Of a stretch of 64,000 nucleotides of DNA, positions 9,233 through 18,349 are shown in pieces; position 1 is the stretch's first letter; each line of letters begins with the position of its first letter. A program made the position numbers and the translations under genes. The stretch covers positions 62,001-126,000 of the forward strand of contig JAXLXW010000004.1 in the NCBI GenBank assembly GCA_046327755.1, given 5' to 3'. Source of the DNA: SCN-70-22 sp046327755 (GTDB lineage: Bacteria; Gemmatimonadota; Gemmatimonadetes; Gemmatimonadales; Gemmatimonadaceae). The notes beneath the pieces were generated by a model. The model was given only the letters and a program-made list of their open reading frames with translations. It had not been told where the DNA came from and did no database searches.

Positions 9233-9260
9233 GCGACGCCGGCAAGGGGGCGGGCGTCGC
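9233..9260. terminator. Hairpin between convergent genes
   Basis: GCGACGCC (9233-9240) pairs perfectly with GGCGTCGC (9253-9260) around 12 bases. It sits just after the thiolase stop, in the convergent spacer. No T-run follows, so it may work as a stabilising or Rho-assisted end. Confidence 0.45.
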
Positions 9261-9287
9261 CGGGGCGGGGCGGTCTGTGAAGCTTGC

Positions 9288-10367
9288 CTAACGCCCGCTG
9301 ATCCGGCCGCGCTCCACGGCGCGCATCGCGGTCTCGCCCAGCGCGGTGACCGCGTGGTCCAACTGGGCGAAGCGCGCGTCGCGCGTGAAGCCGCGTACGT
9401 AGCGCGCGAAGATCTGCTGCGCGATGACGGCGACCTTGAACAGGCCGAATGCGTAGTAGAAGACCGGGTCCGCCACGGTGCGACCCGCCACAACCTCGTA
9501 CCGCGCGACCACCTCCTCGCGCGTGAGGTTCCCCGGCAGCGCCGTCACGCCCAGTCCCAGCGAGCGAAGCAACGGCGGGTCGGTGGCCTCCACCCAGTAT
9601 GCGAGCGTGGTGCCGAGGTCCATGCACGGGTCGCCAATGGTGGCCATCTCCCAGTCGAGCACCGCGACGACGCGTGCAGGGTCGTGCGGGTCGAGGACGA
9701 GGTTGTCGTACTTGAAGTCGTTGTGCACGAGCGAGGCCCCTTCCACGGCGGGGCGCGACGTCGACAGCCACTCGATCACACGATCAACGTACGGCTGCTC
9801 GCCGGTACGCGCGGCCTCGAATCGGCGTGCCCATCCGCTCACCTGACGCTCGACATATCCCACGGGGTTTCCGAGCGACGCCAGCCCGGCCGCCGTGTAG
9901 TCGACGCCGTGAATCTCGGCGAGTGTATCGACCGCGGCCTCGCTCACCCGTCGCATCGTGGGCACATCCAGTTCCAGCCCGGCCGGGAGTCGGTCACGCA
10001 GGATGATCCCGGCGGCGCGCTCCATCAGGTAGAACGGTGCGCCGAGCACCGCGGGATCGTCGCAGATGGCCAGGATGCGCGGGACCTTCGCGTACGCCGA
10101 GCCTAACGCCGTCAGCAGCCGTGCCTCGCGCACGACGTCGTGCGCCACCCCCTTCCCCACCCCGAACGGCGGCCGCCGCAGGACGAACGCGCGCGTGCCG
10201 CTCGTGACGAGGTATGTGAGGTTGGAGAAGCCGCGGGGGAACTGCGACAGCTGCACCGCCTCCTCACCGGCGAGCCCGTGCTGCGCGAGGAAGGCGCGGA
10301 GCGCGTCGAGATCGAGCGTCTCCCCTTCGCGGACAGGAGCAGCCTGGTCGATGAGCGGATCGCTCAT
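9288..10367 (-). CDS. Phosphotransferase-fold protein, ACAD10-like (APH family)
   Basis: The protein has 359 residues from ATG 10367; its ATG overlaps the stop of the upstream acyl-CoA dehydrogenase gene (ATGA). It has the aminoglycoside-phosphotransferase/choline-kinase fold: FSNLTYLVTSGTRAFVLRRPP is the nucleotide-binding N-lobe, SLVHNDFKYDNLVLDP the catalytic Brenner-type loop and VAVLDWEMATIGDPCMDLG the metal-binding DFG-like segment. Partners of this type are found with acyl-CoA dehydrogenases in ACAD10/11 and are linked to breakdown of 4-hydroxy acyl-CoAs. The coupled gene here supports a role in catabolism rather than drug resistance. Confidence 0.85.
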   Translation of the reverse strand: MSDPLIDQAAPVREGETLDLDALRAFLAQHGLAGEEAVQLSQFPRGFSNLTYLVTSGTRAFVLRRPPFGVGKGVAHDVVREARLLTALGSAYAKVPRILAICDDPAVLGAPFYLMERAAGIILRDRLPAGLELDVPTMRRVSEAAVDTLAEIHGVDYTAAGLASLGNPVGYVERQVSGWARRFEAARTGEQPYVDRVIEWLSTSRPAVEGASLVHNDFKYDNLVLDPHDPARVVAVLDWEMATIGDPCMDLGTTLAYWVEATDPPLLRSLGLGVTALPGNLTREEVVARYEVVAGRTVADPVFYYAFGLFKVAVIAQQIFARYVRGFTRDARFAQLDHAVTALGETAMRAVERGRISGR

Positions 10368-11554
10368 TCGCGTACGGCGATCCCGTATCCCTTGAGGATC
10401 CGTCGCGCCACCACGCTCTTGTGCACCTCGTCGGCGCCATCGTAGATGCGCGCGGCGCGCTCGTGCCGGAACCAGTAAGCGAGCGGAGTATCGTCGGTCA
10501 TCCCCAGCGCCCCATGCACCTGGATGGCCCGGTCGAGGACACGCTGCAGGACGCCTGCTGCGAAGAACTTGATGGCCGACACCGCTTCGCGCGCTGCCTT
10601 GGCGCCGTGCGCATCGATCTGCCGCGCCGTATCGAGGATGAGCAGGCGCGCAGCATCGATCTCGGCGCGCGAGTCGGCGATCATGTGCTGCACGCTCTGC
10701 TTGGAGCCGAGGGGAACGCCGGGTGACAGCTCGCGTGATACCGCGTGACGGCACGTGAGGTCGAGCGCGCGTTCACAGATCCCCATCCATCGCATGCAGT
10801 GGTGAATGCGCCCGGGCCCAAGCCGCTCCTGCGCGAGCGCGAAGCCGGCCCCTTCGTCACCGATGCGATTGGACACCGGCACTCGGCAGTTGTCCAAGCG
10901 CACTTCGCCATGCGTCGCCCAGCCGTTGCCCTCGTCGCCCATCACCTTGATGTTGCGCACGAGCGAGAAGCCGGGCGTTCCCATTGGGACGATGATCTGC
11001 GAGGCGCGCTGGTGTGGCGGTGCCGTGGGATCGGTCACCGCCATCACGATCGCGAAGGCCGCACCGTCGGCCGACGAGGTGAACCACTTGTGCCCCGTGA
11101 TGACGTACTCGTCGCCCTCCCGCACCGCGCGCGCCTCGAGCCACACCGGGTTGGAGCCGGCGCGCTCGGGTTCGGTCATGGCGAAGCACGAACGAATCTC
11201 ACCGCGCGCCAGTGGTTCGAGCCATTGCCGCTGCTGCTCGGCGCTCCCGTGGCGATGCAGCAACTCCATGTTGCCGATGTCCGGCGCCTGACAATTGAGC
11301 GTGTAGTGGCCGATGGGGGTGCGCCCAAGCTCCTCGCTGATGCCGGCAAACTCGAGGAATGGGAGGTCGCGCCCGCCGAGGGCTTCCGGCAGGTGCGGCG
11401 CCCAGATCCCGCGCCGTTTGGCTTCGGCGCGCGCCGCGTCGAGCGCGGGGAGCACCGCTGCCCAGGTTTGGTTGAGGTAGCGATGCTCCAGTGGGAGCAG
11501 GACGGTATCGACGAAGTCGCGGACCTGGGCCCGCAGTGCTGGGGCGTTCGACAT
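10364..11554 (-). CDS. Acyl-CoA dehydrogenase
   Basis: The protein is 396 residues from ATG 11554 (MSNAPALRAQVRDFV), matching the usual ACAD length. The frame before that ATG is arginine-rich noise. FAMTEPERAGSNPVWLEA is the first ACAD signature (AMTEP.xAGSD type) and the C-terminal QVHGALGMTDDTPLAYWFRH is the second. It is a flavoprotein that makes the alpha-beta double bond of acyl-CoA. Sequence features point to the ACAD10/11-like clade, in keeping with the coupled kinase-fold gene. An SDR gene lies 26 bases upstream on the same strand. Confidence 0.92.
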   Translation of the reverse strand: MSNAPALRAQVRDFVDTVLLPLEHRYLNQTWAAVLPALDAARAEAKRRGIWAPHLPEALGGRDLPFLEFAGISEELGRTPIGHYTLNCQAPDIGNMELLHRHGSAEQQRQWLEPLARGEIRSCFAMTEPERAGSNPVWLEARAVREGDEYVITGHKWFTSSADGAAFAIVMAVTDPTAPPHQRASQIIVPMGTPGFSLVRNIKVMGDEGNGWATHGEVRLDNCRVPVSNRIGDEGAGFALAQERLGPGRIHHCMRWMGICERALDLTCRHAVSRELSPGVPLGSKQSVQHMIADSRAEIDAARLLILDTARQIDAHGAKAAREAVSAIKFFAAGVLQRVLDRAIQVHGALGMTDDTPLAYWFRHERAARIYDGADEVHKSVVARRILKGYGIAVRE

Positions 11555-11580
11555 GTCGTCCTCGCGCCGGCGAGGGTTCG

Positions 11581-12336
11581 TTAGATCGTGTAGCCGCCGT
11601 CGGCCATGTACGTTCCGCCGGTGCAGAACGACGCAGCATCGGAAGCGAGGAAGAGCGCGAGCCCGGCGATGTCGTCCGGCTCGCCCATGCGCGGAATCGG
11701 CTGGTTGCGCAGCACGTGGGTGAGCACCTGCTCGTTCCCCCACAGCGCGTGGCTGAAGTCTGTCTTGATGAGCCCCGGACAGATGGCGTTGACGCGCACC
11801 TTGTCCTTTCCCCATTCGCGCGCCAGGACCTGCGTCAGGCTGAGCAACGCGGCCTTGCTGACGCTGTAGATCCCGAGGTTGGGTTCAGGCGACACGCCGC
11901 CGATCGACGAAATGTTGATGATCGAACCGCCGCCTCGCGCCGCCATCGACGGATAGCATCGCTTGGCCAGCTCGAACGGCGCGCGGAGGTTCACGTCCAT
12001 GATCTTGGCAAAGGCCTCCGGGGTCGTGTCGACCGAGGGGCCATAGACCGGGTTCGTCGCGGCGTTGTTGACGAGGATGTCGACGCCGCCGTACGCCGCG
12101 AGGACGCGCTCGGCGAGCGCATTGAGTTCGTCGAGGCGCCCCACGTTGGCCGGAATCCCATCTGCCTTGTACCCCGCAGCGCCTAACGCCTGAACCGTCG
12201 CCGTCACCGCCGCCTCCTTGCGAGAGCTCACGATGACGTGCGCCCCCGCCTGTGCGAGCGCCGTCGCGATCGCCCGCCCGATGCCGCGCGTCCCCCCAGT
12301 CACGAGGGCAATCTTCCCAGATAGATCGTACGTCAT
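11581..12336 (-). CDS. Short-chain dehydrogenase/reductase
   Basis: This is a 251-residue classical SDR. TGGTRGIGRAIA near the N-terminus is the nucleotide site, NNAATNP the NNAG-like motif, and ISSIGG followed by YSVSKAALL gives the Ser-Tyr-Lys triad. The C-terminal CTGGTYMADGGYTI is typical of FabG/glucose-dehydrogenase-like members. It is the first gene of the SDR, acyl-CoA dehydrogenase, kinase-fold run, so it probably oxidises a hydroxyacyl intermediate. The substrate is not decided by sequence. Confidence 0.88.
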   Translation of the reverse strand: MTYDLSGKIALVTGGTRGIGRAIATALAQAGAHVIVSSRKEAAVTATVQALGAAGYKADGIPANVGRLDELNALAERVLAAYGGVDILVNNAATNPVYGPSVDTTPEAFAKIMDVNLRAPFELAKRCYPSMAARGGGSIINISSIGGVSPEPNLGIYSVSKAALLSLTQVLAREWGKDKVRVNAICPGLIKTDFSHALWGNEQVLTHVLRNQPIPRMGEPDDIAGLALFLASDAASFCTGGTYMADGGYTI

Positions 12337-12383
12337 GGCCTGGTCTCGTTCGCCGTGAGTTCGCCTAGTCGTCTCCTCGTCCC

Positions 12384-14267
12384 CTACTGCACTGCCTTGT
12401 TCACCACCGGGAGCACGATCTTCGACGCCTTGGTCGCGCTGCGATAGACGCGCTGCGTCGCCACCGTGAAGTCGCTCGGCTTGGCCTCGAAGATGTTGGG
12501 GACGAACTTCTGCGGGTTGCGGTCGATGAGCGGGAACCAGGTGCTCTGCACCTGGATCATGACCTTGTGCCCCTTCTTGAAGGTGTACGCCTGGGTGTGC
12601 AGGTCGATCGTGACTTCGGTGGGGGTGTTGGGGGTGATCGGCGTCGGCTTCTCGTAGCTCTTGCGATAGCGGCCACGGAAGACGTCGTTCGCCACCATGA
12701 ACTGGTAGCCGTTCATGTGCAACGGCGTCATCCCCGTGTCAGGATAGACGTCGATGAGCTTCACGATCCAGTCGGCGTCGGAGCCACTGGTCGCCGCGTG
12801 CAACGTGACGGTGATGTCGCCGGCGATGGTGAGGTCTTCGCTCAACGTCGGAAGCTCCCACGAGGCAACGTCCGGACGGTTGTGAACGAAGCGCTGGTCG
12901 TCGGTGAGCCAGTGGCGCCAGGTCGAACCCGTGCCATATGTGGCCGGGATGGGACGCGGGCGATACGGCACCGGCTTGTTGGGGTCCGAGACGTAGCTGT
13001 CGAACTCGTTCGGTCCGGTGGACTTGGGGGGCTCCCAGCCGAGCTTGCCGCCTTCGCGCATGTAGAGGGCTCGCGCCGAGACCGCTTCCTTGGGCGGCCA
13101 GGCCGCGTAGCGGCGCCACTGGTTGCTCCCTGCCTCGAAGACGAGCGCCTCGGGGAGCGCGAGCGTCCCCTTGTCGTGCAGGTACCTGGCGAAGAAGGGC
13201 GCCATGATCGAGTCGCGGAAGAAGCGCGCCGTCGGCTGCCCGAACTGGATGTTCCCTAACGAGGACCCCTCACCGCCCATCCAACCGCCATGGTTCCACG
13301 GCCCCACCACGAGGAAGTTCTGGTTGCTGGCGTCGTGCTGCTCGAGCGCGCGATAGATCGTGATGGGGCCGTAGAAGTCCTCCTGGTCCCACCACCCGGC
13401 TACGTTGAGCGTCGGCATGGTCACGCGCGTGAGGTACCCCTTCATCGCCTGCCGCTGCCAGAACTCCTCGTAGTTTGGGCGGCGCGAGAAGTCGTTCCAC
13501 GTCGGGAGCTTCCCCTTGAGCAGTGAATCGTTGATGGCCTTGAGCGAGCCGATCTTGAGGTACCAGTCGTAGGTGTCGTAGTCGTCGAAGGCGAATTGCG
13601 TCATCTCCTTCCCCGACTCCATCATCGTCGCATACTCGAAGCCGTAGCTCAGGCGAAACGCGCCGTTGTGGTGGAAGTCGTCCCCCAGCCACATGTCGGC
13701 CGGCGACGCCTGCGGCGACACCGCCTTGAGCGCTGGATGCGGATCGAGCATCGCCATCGCGGTCAGCCACCCCGGATACGACACACCGGTCATCCCGACG
13801 CGCCCGTTGTTCCCGGCGACGTTCTTGATGAGCCATTCGATGGTGTCGTAGGCGTCGGTGCTCTCGTCGATCGCCTTGGGGTCGTTGCGATCGCGGCGCG
13901 GGGCGCGCTGCATGACGAACTCGCCCTCGGACTTGAACTTCCCGCGAATGTCCTGGCCGACGAAGATGTAGCCGTCCTTGCCCAGGAAGCCGTAGCCGAG
14001 GTTGAGCATCTGCGGCTCCATCCCGCCAATGCCGTACGGCGTACGGATGAACATGATCGGGAGCGGCGCCGTGGCATTCTTCGGGACGAACACCTTGGTG
14101 TAGAGCTTCACCCCGTCGCGCATGGTGATCATCACTTCCGAGCGCGTGTACTCGATCGCCGGTGCCGCGGATTGCGCTGGCGGAGCCGCCTGCGCCCCGG
14201 CGTCACTGCGCATCACCGCCACCTGCAACGCCAGCCCCGCCAACGCCATCATGCTTGCCTTGCGCAT
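12384..14267 (-). CDS. CocE/NonD-family alpha/beta hydrolase, exported
   Basis: The product has 627 residues from ATG 14267 (MRKASMMALAGLALQVAVM), which gives a clean signal peptide; a further ATG 24 bases upstream is possible. The X-Pro dipeptidyl-peptidase (S15) catalytic region is seen as the nucleophile elbow TGVSYPGWL near residue 157, preceded by GQDIRGKFKSEGEF. The C-terminal beta-sandwich (X-ProDP_C) includes TVTLHAATSGSDADW and VTIDLHTQAY. The family includes cocaine esterase, glutaryl-7-ACA acylase and alpha-amino-ester hydrolases. The role here is hydrolysis of an extracytoplasmic ester or amide, substrate unknown. Confidence 0.85.
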   Translation of the reverse strand: MRKASMMALAGLALQVAVMRSDAGAQAAPPAQSAAPAIEYTRSEVMITMRDGVKLYTKVFVPKNATAPLPIMFIRTPYGIGGMEPQMLNLGYGFLGKDGYIFVGQDIRGKFKSEGEFVMQRAPRRDRNDPKAIDESTDAYDTIEWLIKNVAGNNGRVGMTGVSYPGWLTAMAMLDPHPALKAVSPQASPADMWLGDDFHHNGAFRLSYGFEYATMMESGKEMTQFAFDDYDTYDWYLKIGSLKAINDSLLKGKLPTWNDFSRRPNYEEFWQRQAMKGYLTRVTMPTLNVAGWWDQEDFYGPITIYRALEQHDASNQNFLVVGPWNHGGWMGGEGSSLGNIQFGQPTARFFRDSIMAPFFARYLHDKGTLALPEALVFEAGSNQWRRYAAWPPKEAVSARALYMREGGKLGWEPPKSTGPNEFDSYVSDPNKPVPYRPRPIPATYGTGSTWRHWLTDDQRFVHNRPDVASWELPTLSEDLTIAGDITVTLHAATSGSDADWIVKLIDVYPDTGMTPLHMNGYQFMVANDVFRGRYRKSYEKPTPITPNTPTEVTIDLHTQAYTFKKGHKVMIQVQSTWFPLIDRNPQKFVPNIFEAKPSDFTVATQRVYRSATKASKIVLPVVNKAVQ

Positions 14268-14300
14268 ATCCCCTCGAAAGTGAAGGCCCACGTCCCTCGT

Positions 14301-14324
14301 CTTCTCGTCTTCTCGTCTTCTCGT
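14301..14324. repeat. Three copies of an 8-base unit
   Basis: CTTCTCGT is repeated three times head to tail in the spacer between the CocE-type and RidA genes. It is a short slippage-type repeat with no visible function. Confidence 0.6.
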
Positions 14325-14328
14325 CCTC

Positions 14329-14709
14329 TCAGCCCCCGACCGCCCCGATCGCCTGGATCTCGATCTGGTAGCCGTAGTGCAGCTCCTTCACCGGCACCAC
14401 GGCACGCGCCGGTTTGTGCGCCCCCATGATCCGCGTGTAGGTGCGGTTCACCTCGCCCCACAGCGAGACGTCGCTGATGTAGATCGTCATCTGCAGGACC
14501 TTGTCCAACCCGCTCCCCGCCGCGACCAGCACCGCCTCCACGTTGCGAAGCGTGCGCTCGGTCTGCTCTTCCATGCTTCCGACGACGTGCTCGGTGCTCC
14601 CCGGCGTGACGGGGAGCTGCCCCGCCACGTAGACCACGCCGTTATGCACGATCCCCTGCGAATAGTGCCCCGCCGGGATTGGCGCCGCTGGGGTGAGGAC
14701 GACTTCCAT
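14329..14709 (-). CDS. ridA: RidA/YjgF family deaminase
   Basis: The protein is 126 residues from ATG 14709, the usual RidA length; the longer open frame before it has no family similarity. GHYSQGIVHNGVVYVAGQLP near the start and the C-terminal ELHYGYQIEIQAIG are RidA-like, with the Arg of the active site likely in KPARAVVPV. RidA hydrolyses reactive enamine/imine intermediates from PLP enzymes. It follows fumarylacetoacetase by 20 bases, so it belongs to an aromatic amino acid breakdown operon in which such intermediates occur. Confidence 0.88.
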   Translation of the reverse strand: MEVVLTPAAPIPAGHYSQGIVHNGVVYVAGQLPVTPGSTEHVVGSMEEQTERTLRNVEAVLVAAGSGLDKVLQMTIYISDVSLWGEVNRTYTRIMGAHKPARAVVPVKELHYGYQIEIQAIGAVGG

Positions 14710-14729
14710 GGGTTCGCTCCGTGGCAAGG

Positions 14730-16058
14730 TCAGAGGGAAATGGCAGGGCGCACCACGCCGCGGCACTCGCCGAGCCCGATGCGGGCGTAGCCCGGGCGCT
14801 CGCAGGAACCACGGAGGATCACCTCGTCGCCATCCTCGAGGAAGCGTCGAGTCTCTCCGTTGGGGAGCGTGATGGGCTCCGTGCCTCGCCAGGTGAGTTC
14901 GAGCAGGCACCCGCGCGTCTCCTTCTCCGGGCCGGAGATCGTTCCGCTCCCCAGGAGGTCGCCCGGCTGCAGGTTGCAGCCATTGCTGGCGTGGTGCGCA
15001 AGCAACTGCGCCATCGTCCAGTAGAGGTCGCGCGCGTTGCCGCGCGACAGGCGCACCGCACGCTGGTCATCCTGCCGCATACGTGTCGTGCGGAGCCACA
15101 CCTCGATGGAGAGATCGATCCCGCCGCGCGATTGGTCGGTCGCATCCGCGAGATAGGGCAGCGGCGCCGGATCGCCGATCGCGCGGGCAAAGGCCGGCAC
15201 ACGAAACGGGGCCAGCGCCTCGAACGTCACCACCCACGGCGAGAGCGACGTCGCGAAGTTCTTGGACAGAAAAGGGCCCAGCGGCTGGTACTCCCACGCC
15301 TGGACGTCGCGCGCCGACCAGTCGTTGAGGAGCGCGACCCCGAACAGGTGCTCCACCGCATCCTCGATGGGGATCACCTGCCCTAACGAGTTCCCCGGCC
15401 CGACGAAGATGCCGAGTTCCGCCTCATAATCGAGGCGTCGGCTCGGCGCCACCGTCGGGGGCGCGCCCCCCTCGCCGCCCAGCTGACCATGCGGCCGGAC
15501 GACTGGCGTCCCGCTCACGACGAGCGACGAGGCACGACCGTGGTAGCCGATCGGGACCCATTTGTAGTTCGGGAGGAGCGGGTTGTCCGGCCGGAACATC
15601 GACCCGACGTTGGTGGCGTGGAAGACCGACGCGTAGAAGTCGGTGTAGTCGGAGACGTCAGCCGGCAGCCGCAACTCGGCCTCCCCCTGCGGCACCAGCA
15701 GCGACGCCGCCAGCGCCTGCGCGGCGCGCCCGGTGTCGGTGTCGGCGCGCAGCATCTCGCTGAGCGCGCGACGCAACGCGGTCCATGAGGGGGCACCCAA
15801 CGACATGAGCCCGTTCAGCGACGGCGACGCGCAGGTGCGCGCCGCCTGACCGGCGTCGTCATCGAGCAGCCCGGCCGCACTCGCGGCCGCGACGTCGAGG
15901 ATCATGGTCCCGATGGCGACGCCCACGCGCCACGCCTCGTCGTTCCCCCGACGCCGAAAGACGCCATACGGGAGGTTCTGCACCGGGAAGTCCGTCACGC
16001 CGTCGTTGGCGCTGGCCACCCACGAGCGCAGGTCAGGGCGATGGGTCTCGTTGAGCAT
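14730..16058 (-). CDS. fahA: Fumarylacetoacetase
   Basis: The product has 442 residues, near the 420-430 of bacterial and animal FAH. It starts with the N-terminal domain (RSWVASANDGVTDFPVQNLPYGVF) and has the catalytic FAH fold with VPIGYHGRASSLVVSG, DYEAELGIFVGPG and LLNDWSARDVQAWEY, which contain metal-binding Asp/Glu residues. It splits fumarylacetoacetate into fumarate and acetoacetate, the last step of tyrosine and phenylalanine breakdown. The other steps (homogentisate dioxygenase, HPPD) are not in this window. Confidence 0.94.
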   Translation of the reverse strand: MLNETHRPDLRSWVASANDGVTDFPVQNLPYGVFRRRGNDEAWRVGVAIGTMILDVAAASAAGLLDDDAGQAARTCASPSLNGLMSLGAPSWTALRRALSEMLRADTDTGRAAQALAASLLVPQGEAELRLPADVSDYTDFYASVFHATNVGSMFRPDNPLLPNYKWVPIGYHGRASSLVVSGTPVVRPHGQLGGEGGAPPTVAPSRRLDYEAELGIFVGPGNSLGQVIPIEDAVEHLFGVALLNDWSARDVQAWEYQPLGPFLSKNFATSLSPWVVTFEALAPFRVPAFARAIGDPAPLPYLADATDQSRGGIDLSIEVWLRTTRMRQDDQRAVRLSRGNARDLYWTMAQLLAHHASNGCNLQPGDLLGSGTISGPEKETRGCLLELTWRGTEPITLPNGETRRFLEDGDEVILRGSCERPGYARIGLGECRGVVRPAISL

Positions 16059-16070
16059 GCGTCGCTCGCG

Positions 16071-16994
16071 TTACTCGGCGTAGAGGGTTCCCAGGTCGTC
16101 CAGCGGCTCGCGAAAGGAGCACGAGCCGAAGGCGATCGCGAAGTCGTGCCGCAGCGCGGCGAGCGACGCGATCGACGCGCGCCCCCCTTCCCACCGGATC
16201 TCCTCGTCGTGAATGCCGAGCATTGCGCGATTGCGCCCATCCAGCGTCAGGACGAGGTGTTCCACCGAGGCGCCGGCGCGCGCCTGTACGGCGGCGAGAA
16301 AGATGTTCAGGTATCCGAACATCGTCCCGCGTGCGGCATCGGCGGCGTAGGTCAGGCGATACTCGCCACGCATCGGGTGATGCAGCCCTGCGGTAGCCTT
16401 GAACGCGAGGTCGGCGTCGGCACATGCGCGGAGGAAGCGCGCCACGTCGCGCGGCGCCGGGATGGCGTCCGGGGTGATCCCCCCCGTGCGCACCTTCGCC
16501 CGAGCGCCGATCGACTTCACGGCAGCGAGCAGCGGCGGGAGGTCGACCGCCAGGGGCAGCTCGACATAGTGCTCGGCCGAGGGAAAGCCCCCCGCGAGCG
16601 CCTGCACCTGCGCCACGGTCGCCGCCTTGGACTCGACGCTGTCGACGCAGGCGTGCGGAAAGCACGCGACGTTGAAGGCGGCGATGCGTTGGGCGTCGGC
16701 CGCGGCGTCGGCGCCCACGAGGGCACTGATGCGCCACGGCGTCGGGCCGTTGGCCCACGCCCGTGACGCAACAGCTGCCAGTTCCTGGAGCCGGGAAGCC
16801 GGGACCACCAGCCGACCTAACGACCAGGCGTCGGGCCCGGCGCGGTAGGCACGGTAGTTCTCGACGACCGTCGGCAGGTCGAGCGACGCCGGGGGGAAGA
16901 GCCCGGCGTAGTCGATGGCCCCGGCGAGCAACGTGCGCATCGAAGGATGCGCGAGGATCGAGTCGCGCACGGCGGCCGCGTACGCGTCGTTCAT
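16071..16994 (-). CDS. Conserved hypothetical protein in FAH/SET operon
   Basis: This 307-residue soluble protein is not one I recognise. It has no signal peptide and alternates strands and helices (LPTVVENYRAYR, WRISALVG, YVELPLAVDLPPLL, KVRTGGITPDAIP, LAFKATAGLHHPMR), which suggests a TIM-barrel-like fold. Its ATG overlaps the stop of the SET-domain gene by four bases and FAH follows 12 bases later, so all are co-translated. ATG at residue 19 (MRTLLAGAIDYAGLFPPA) is a second possible start. A metabolic role beside FAH is a guess. Confidence 0.7.
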   Translation of the reverse strand: MNDAYAAAVRDSILAHPSMRTLLAGAIDYAGLFPPASLDLPTVVENYRAYRAGPDAWSLGRLVVPASRLQELAAVASRAWANGPTPWRISALVGADAAADAQRIAAFNVACFPHACVDSVESKAATVAQVQALAGGFPSAEHYVELPLAVDLPPLLAAVKSIGARAKVRTGGITPDAIPAPRDVARFLRACADADLAFKATAGLHHPMRGEYRLTYAADAARGTMFGYLNIFLAAVQARAGASVEHLVLTLDGRNRAMLGIHDEEIRWEGGRASIASLAALRHDFAIAFGSCSFREPLDDLGTLYAE

Positions 16995-17707
16995 CGCGCG
17001 CGGCGTCTCGAGCTCCTGGTCGAGCCTCGACCGTCAGTGGTCCGCTTCGTCTTTCCAGATCGGGAGCCGCCGCCACTCCCCTTCTTCGCTCCCGACGTGC
17101 GACCCGTCTTCCCGCTGGTGCGCGTCGCGGCCCCGTCGTTCGCTCCCGTTGCCCCCGTGCGCCCAAGATGCTCGTGCGGGTGGCGCGCGGCCGCGTGATG
17201 GGTCTTGGGGAGCCTCGCCTTGCGCTTCGGTGGGGCCTCGAGGATCGTCCCCCGGCACTTGGCCGTGCCGCATCGGCAGAGGTACATCTGTTCATCCTCT
17301 TCCGTCGTCGACTCGTCGCGCGCATAGGCGTAGTCGTAGAACAGCTCCTCGCCAGCCGCAATAGGACGCATCGCCTCGATGAAGATGCGCCCGCGGTCGT
17401 CGATCGCCTCGCAGTTGGGATCGCACGAGTGGTTGATGTACCGGGCGTCGTTCCCGTTTACCGCGCCGTCAATCACCGTTCGCGAGGTGACGGCGAAGAG
17501 GAAGGTGTGGTGGCGACGTTGCGCGTCATCATCATACCGCGTGTCCGCCTCCTTCCAGGTGATGCGCTCGCCCTGGTACTCGGCGATGCGTTCGCCCTTG
17601 CGGATGTCGCGCGAGGCAAAGCACCCGCGCCCCTGGATGGTGGAGCGCCGGACCGCGAACGGCTGCGGTTCGGCGACCTGCTTCGTGCGTTTGCGCCTGG
17701 CGGCCAT
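16991..17707 (-). CDS. SET-domain protein (lysine methyltransferase-like)
   Basis: The protein has 238 residues from ATG 17707. After a basic N-terminus, the SET domain spans about 15-145: STIQGRGCFASRDIRKGERI, the substrate/AdoMet motif ARYINHSCDPNCEAI and the GEELFYDYAYARDE knot. The post-SET CRCGTAKCRGTI has three Cys in the spacing known to bind zinc. The tail (from about 160) is Lys/Arg/Gly/Ser-rich, low complexity and DNA-binding-like. Bacterial SET proteins are uncommon and targets are rarely known. It starts two bases after the upstream gene and overlaps the next, so it sits in the operon. Confidence 0.85.
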   Translation of the reverse strand: MAARRKRTKQVAEPQPFAVRRSTIQGRGCFASRDIRKGERIAEYQGERITWKEADTRYDDDAQRRHHTFLFAVTSRTVIDGAVNGNDARYINHSCDPNCEAIDDRGRIFIEAMRPIAAGEELFYDYAYARDESTTEEDEQMYLCRCGTAKCRGTILEAPPKRKARLPKTHHAAARHPHEHLGRTGATGANDGAATRTSGKTGRTSGAKKGSGGGSRSGKTKRTTDGRGSTRSSRRRAR

Positions 17708-17709
17708 GG

Positions 17710-18240
17710 TCACTTCCCCGCCGCCAGGGCCGCGCGGACGCGCGCGCGGAACCGCTCGGCGATCGTGCGCCCCATCTCGGTCTCCGTCGCCACCCATTCG
17801 GTGTTGCGATAGGCCATCGGGTTGATCTGCGCCCGGTACTCGGCCAGCCACGGCTCGACCTTGGCGAAGAGGAGCAGCCCCTCGCCGTTGCTCTCCAGCA
17901 TGAAGTCGGCGTGCATCACGCCATGGCGCGCCATGGCGTACACCATCTCCCAGTACGAGAGCACCTGGCGGTACGCGGCGTTGAGCGGATGGTCGAACTT
18001 CGTGACCGCCACCACGTCGTCGAACGACGTGGGGTTGAACGCGGTGAGCAGCTGCTTGCGCGACTCGCGCATGACGGGTTCGCGACGCAGTTCGTACAGC
18101 TTGATCACGAGCTCGGCGTCGTGATGGTCCGGGTAGTCCTTCTTGAGCACGGGAGAGGCGGCTGGGAGGGTGGAACGGGGATCGGACGCACACCGGCTCG
18201 CGGCGTTCTCGATCAGCGTGCGGAGTATGGCGTTGCTCAC
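17710..18240 (-). CDS. Conserved hypothetical protein, first gene of SET/FAH operon
   Basis: This is a 176-residue soluble, helical protein I do not recognise. Segments with possible function are FDHPLNAAYRQVLSYWEMVYAMARHG, HADFMLESNGEGLLLFAKVEPWLAEYRAQ and WVATETEMGRTI. No signal peptide or metal motif stands out. It is two bases ahead of the SET gene and is likely the first of its operon; the promoter should lie upstream of 18240. Confidence 0.65.
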   Translation of the reverse strand: MSNAILRTLIENAASRCASDPRSTLPAASPVLKKDYPDHHDAELVIKLYELRREPVMRESRKQLLTAFNPTSFDDVVAVTKFDHPLNAAYRQVLSYWEMVYAMARHGVMHADFMLESNGEGLLLFAKVEPWLAEYRAQINPMAYRNTEWVATETEMGRTIAERFRARVRAALAAGK

Positions 18241-18349
18241 CCGCCGTCGCCAGTGATCGCGGAGGGTGTCGCCGTCGCGTGCGCTCCGATTCGTCGGGAC
18301 GCGCCGAGGACGATCCGCCGCTGGATCCCGGTACCCCAGATGCGACGAG

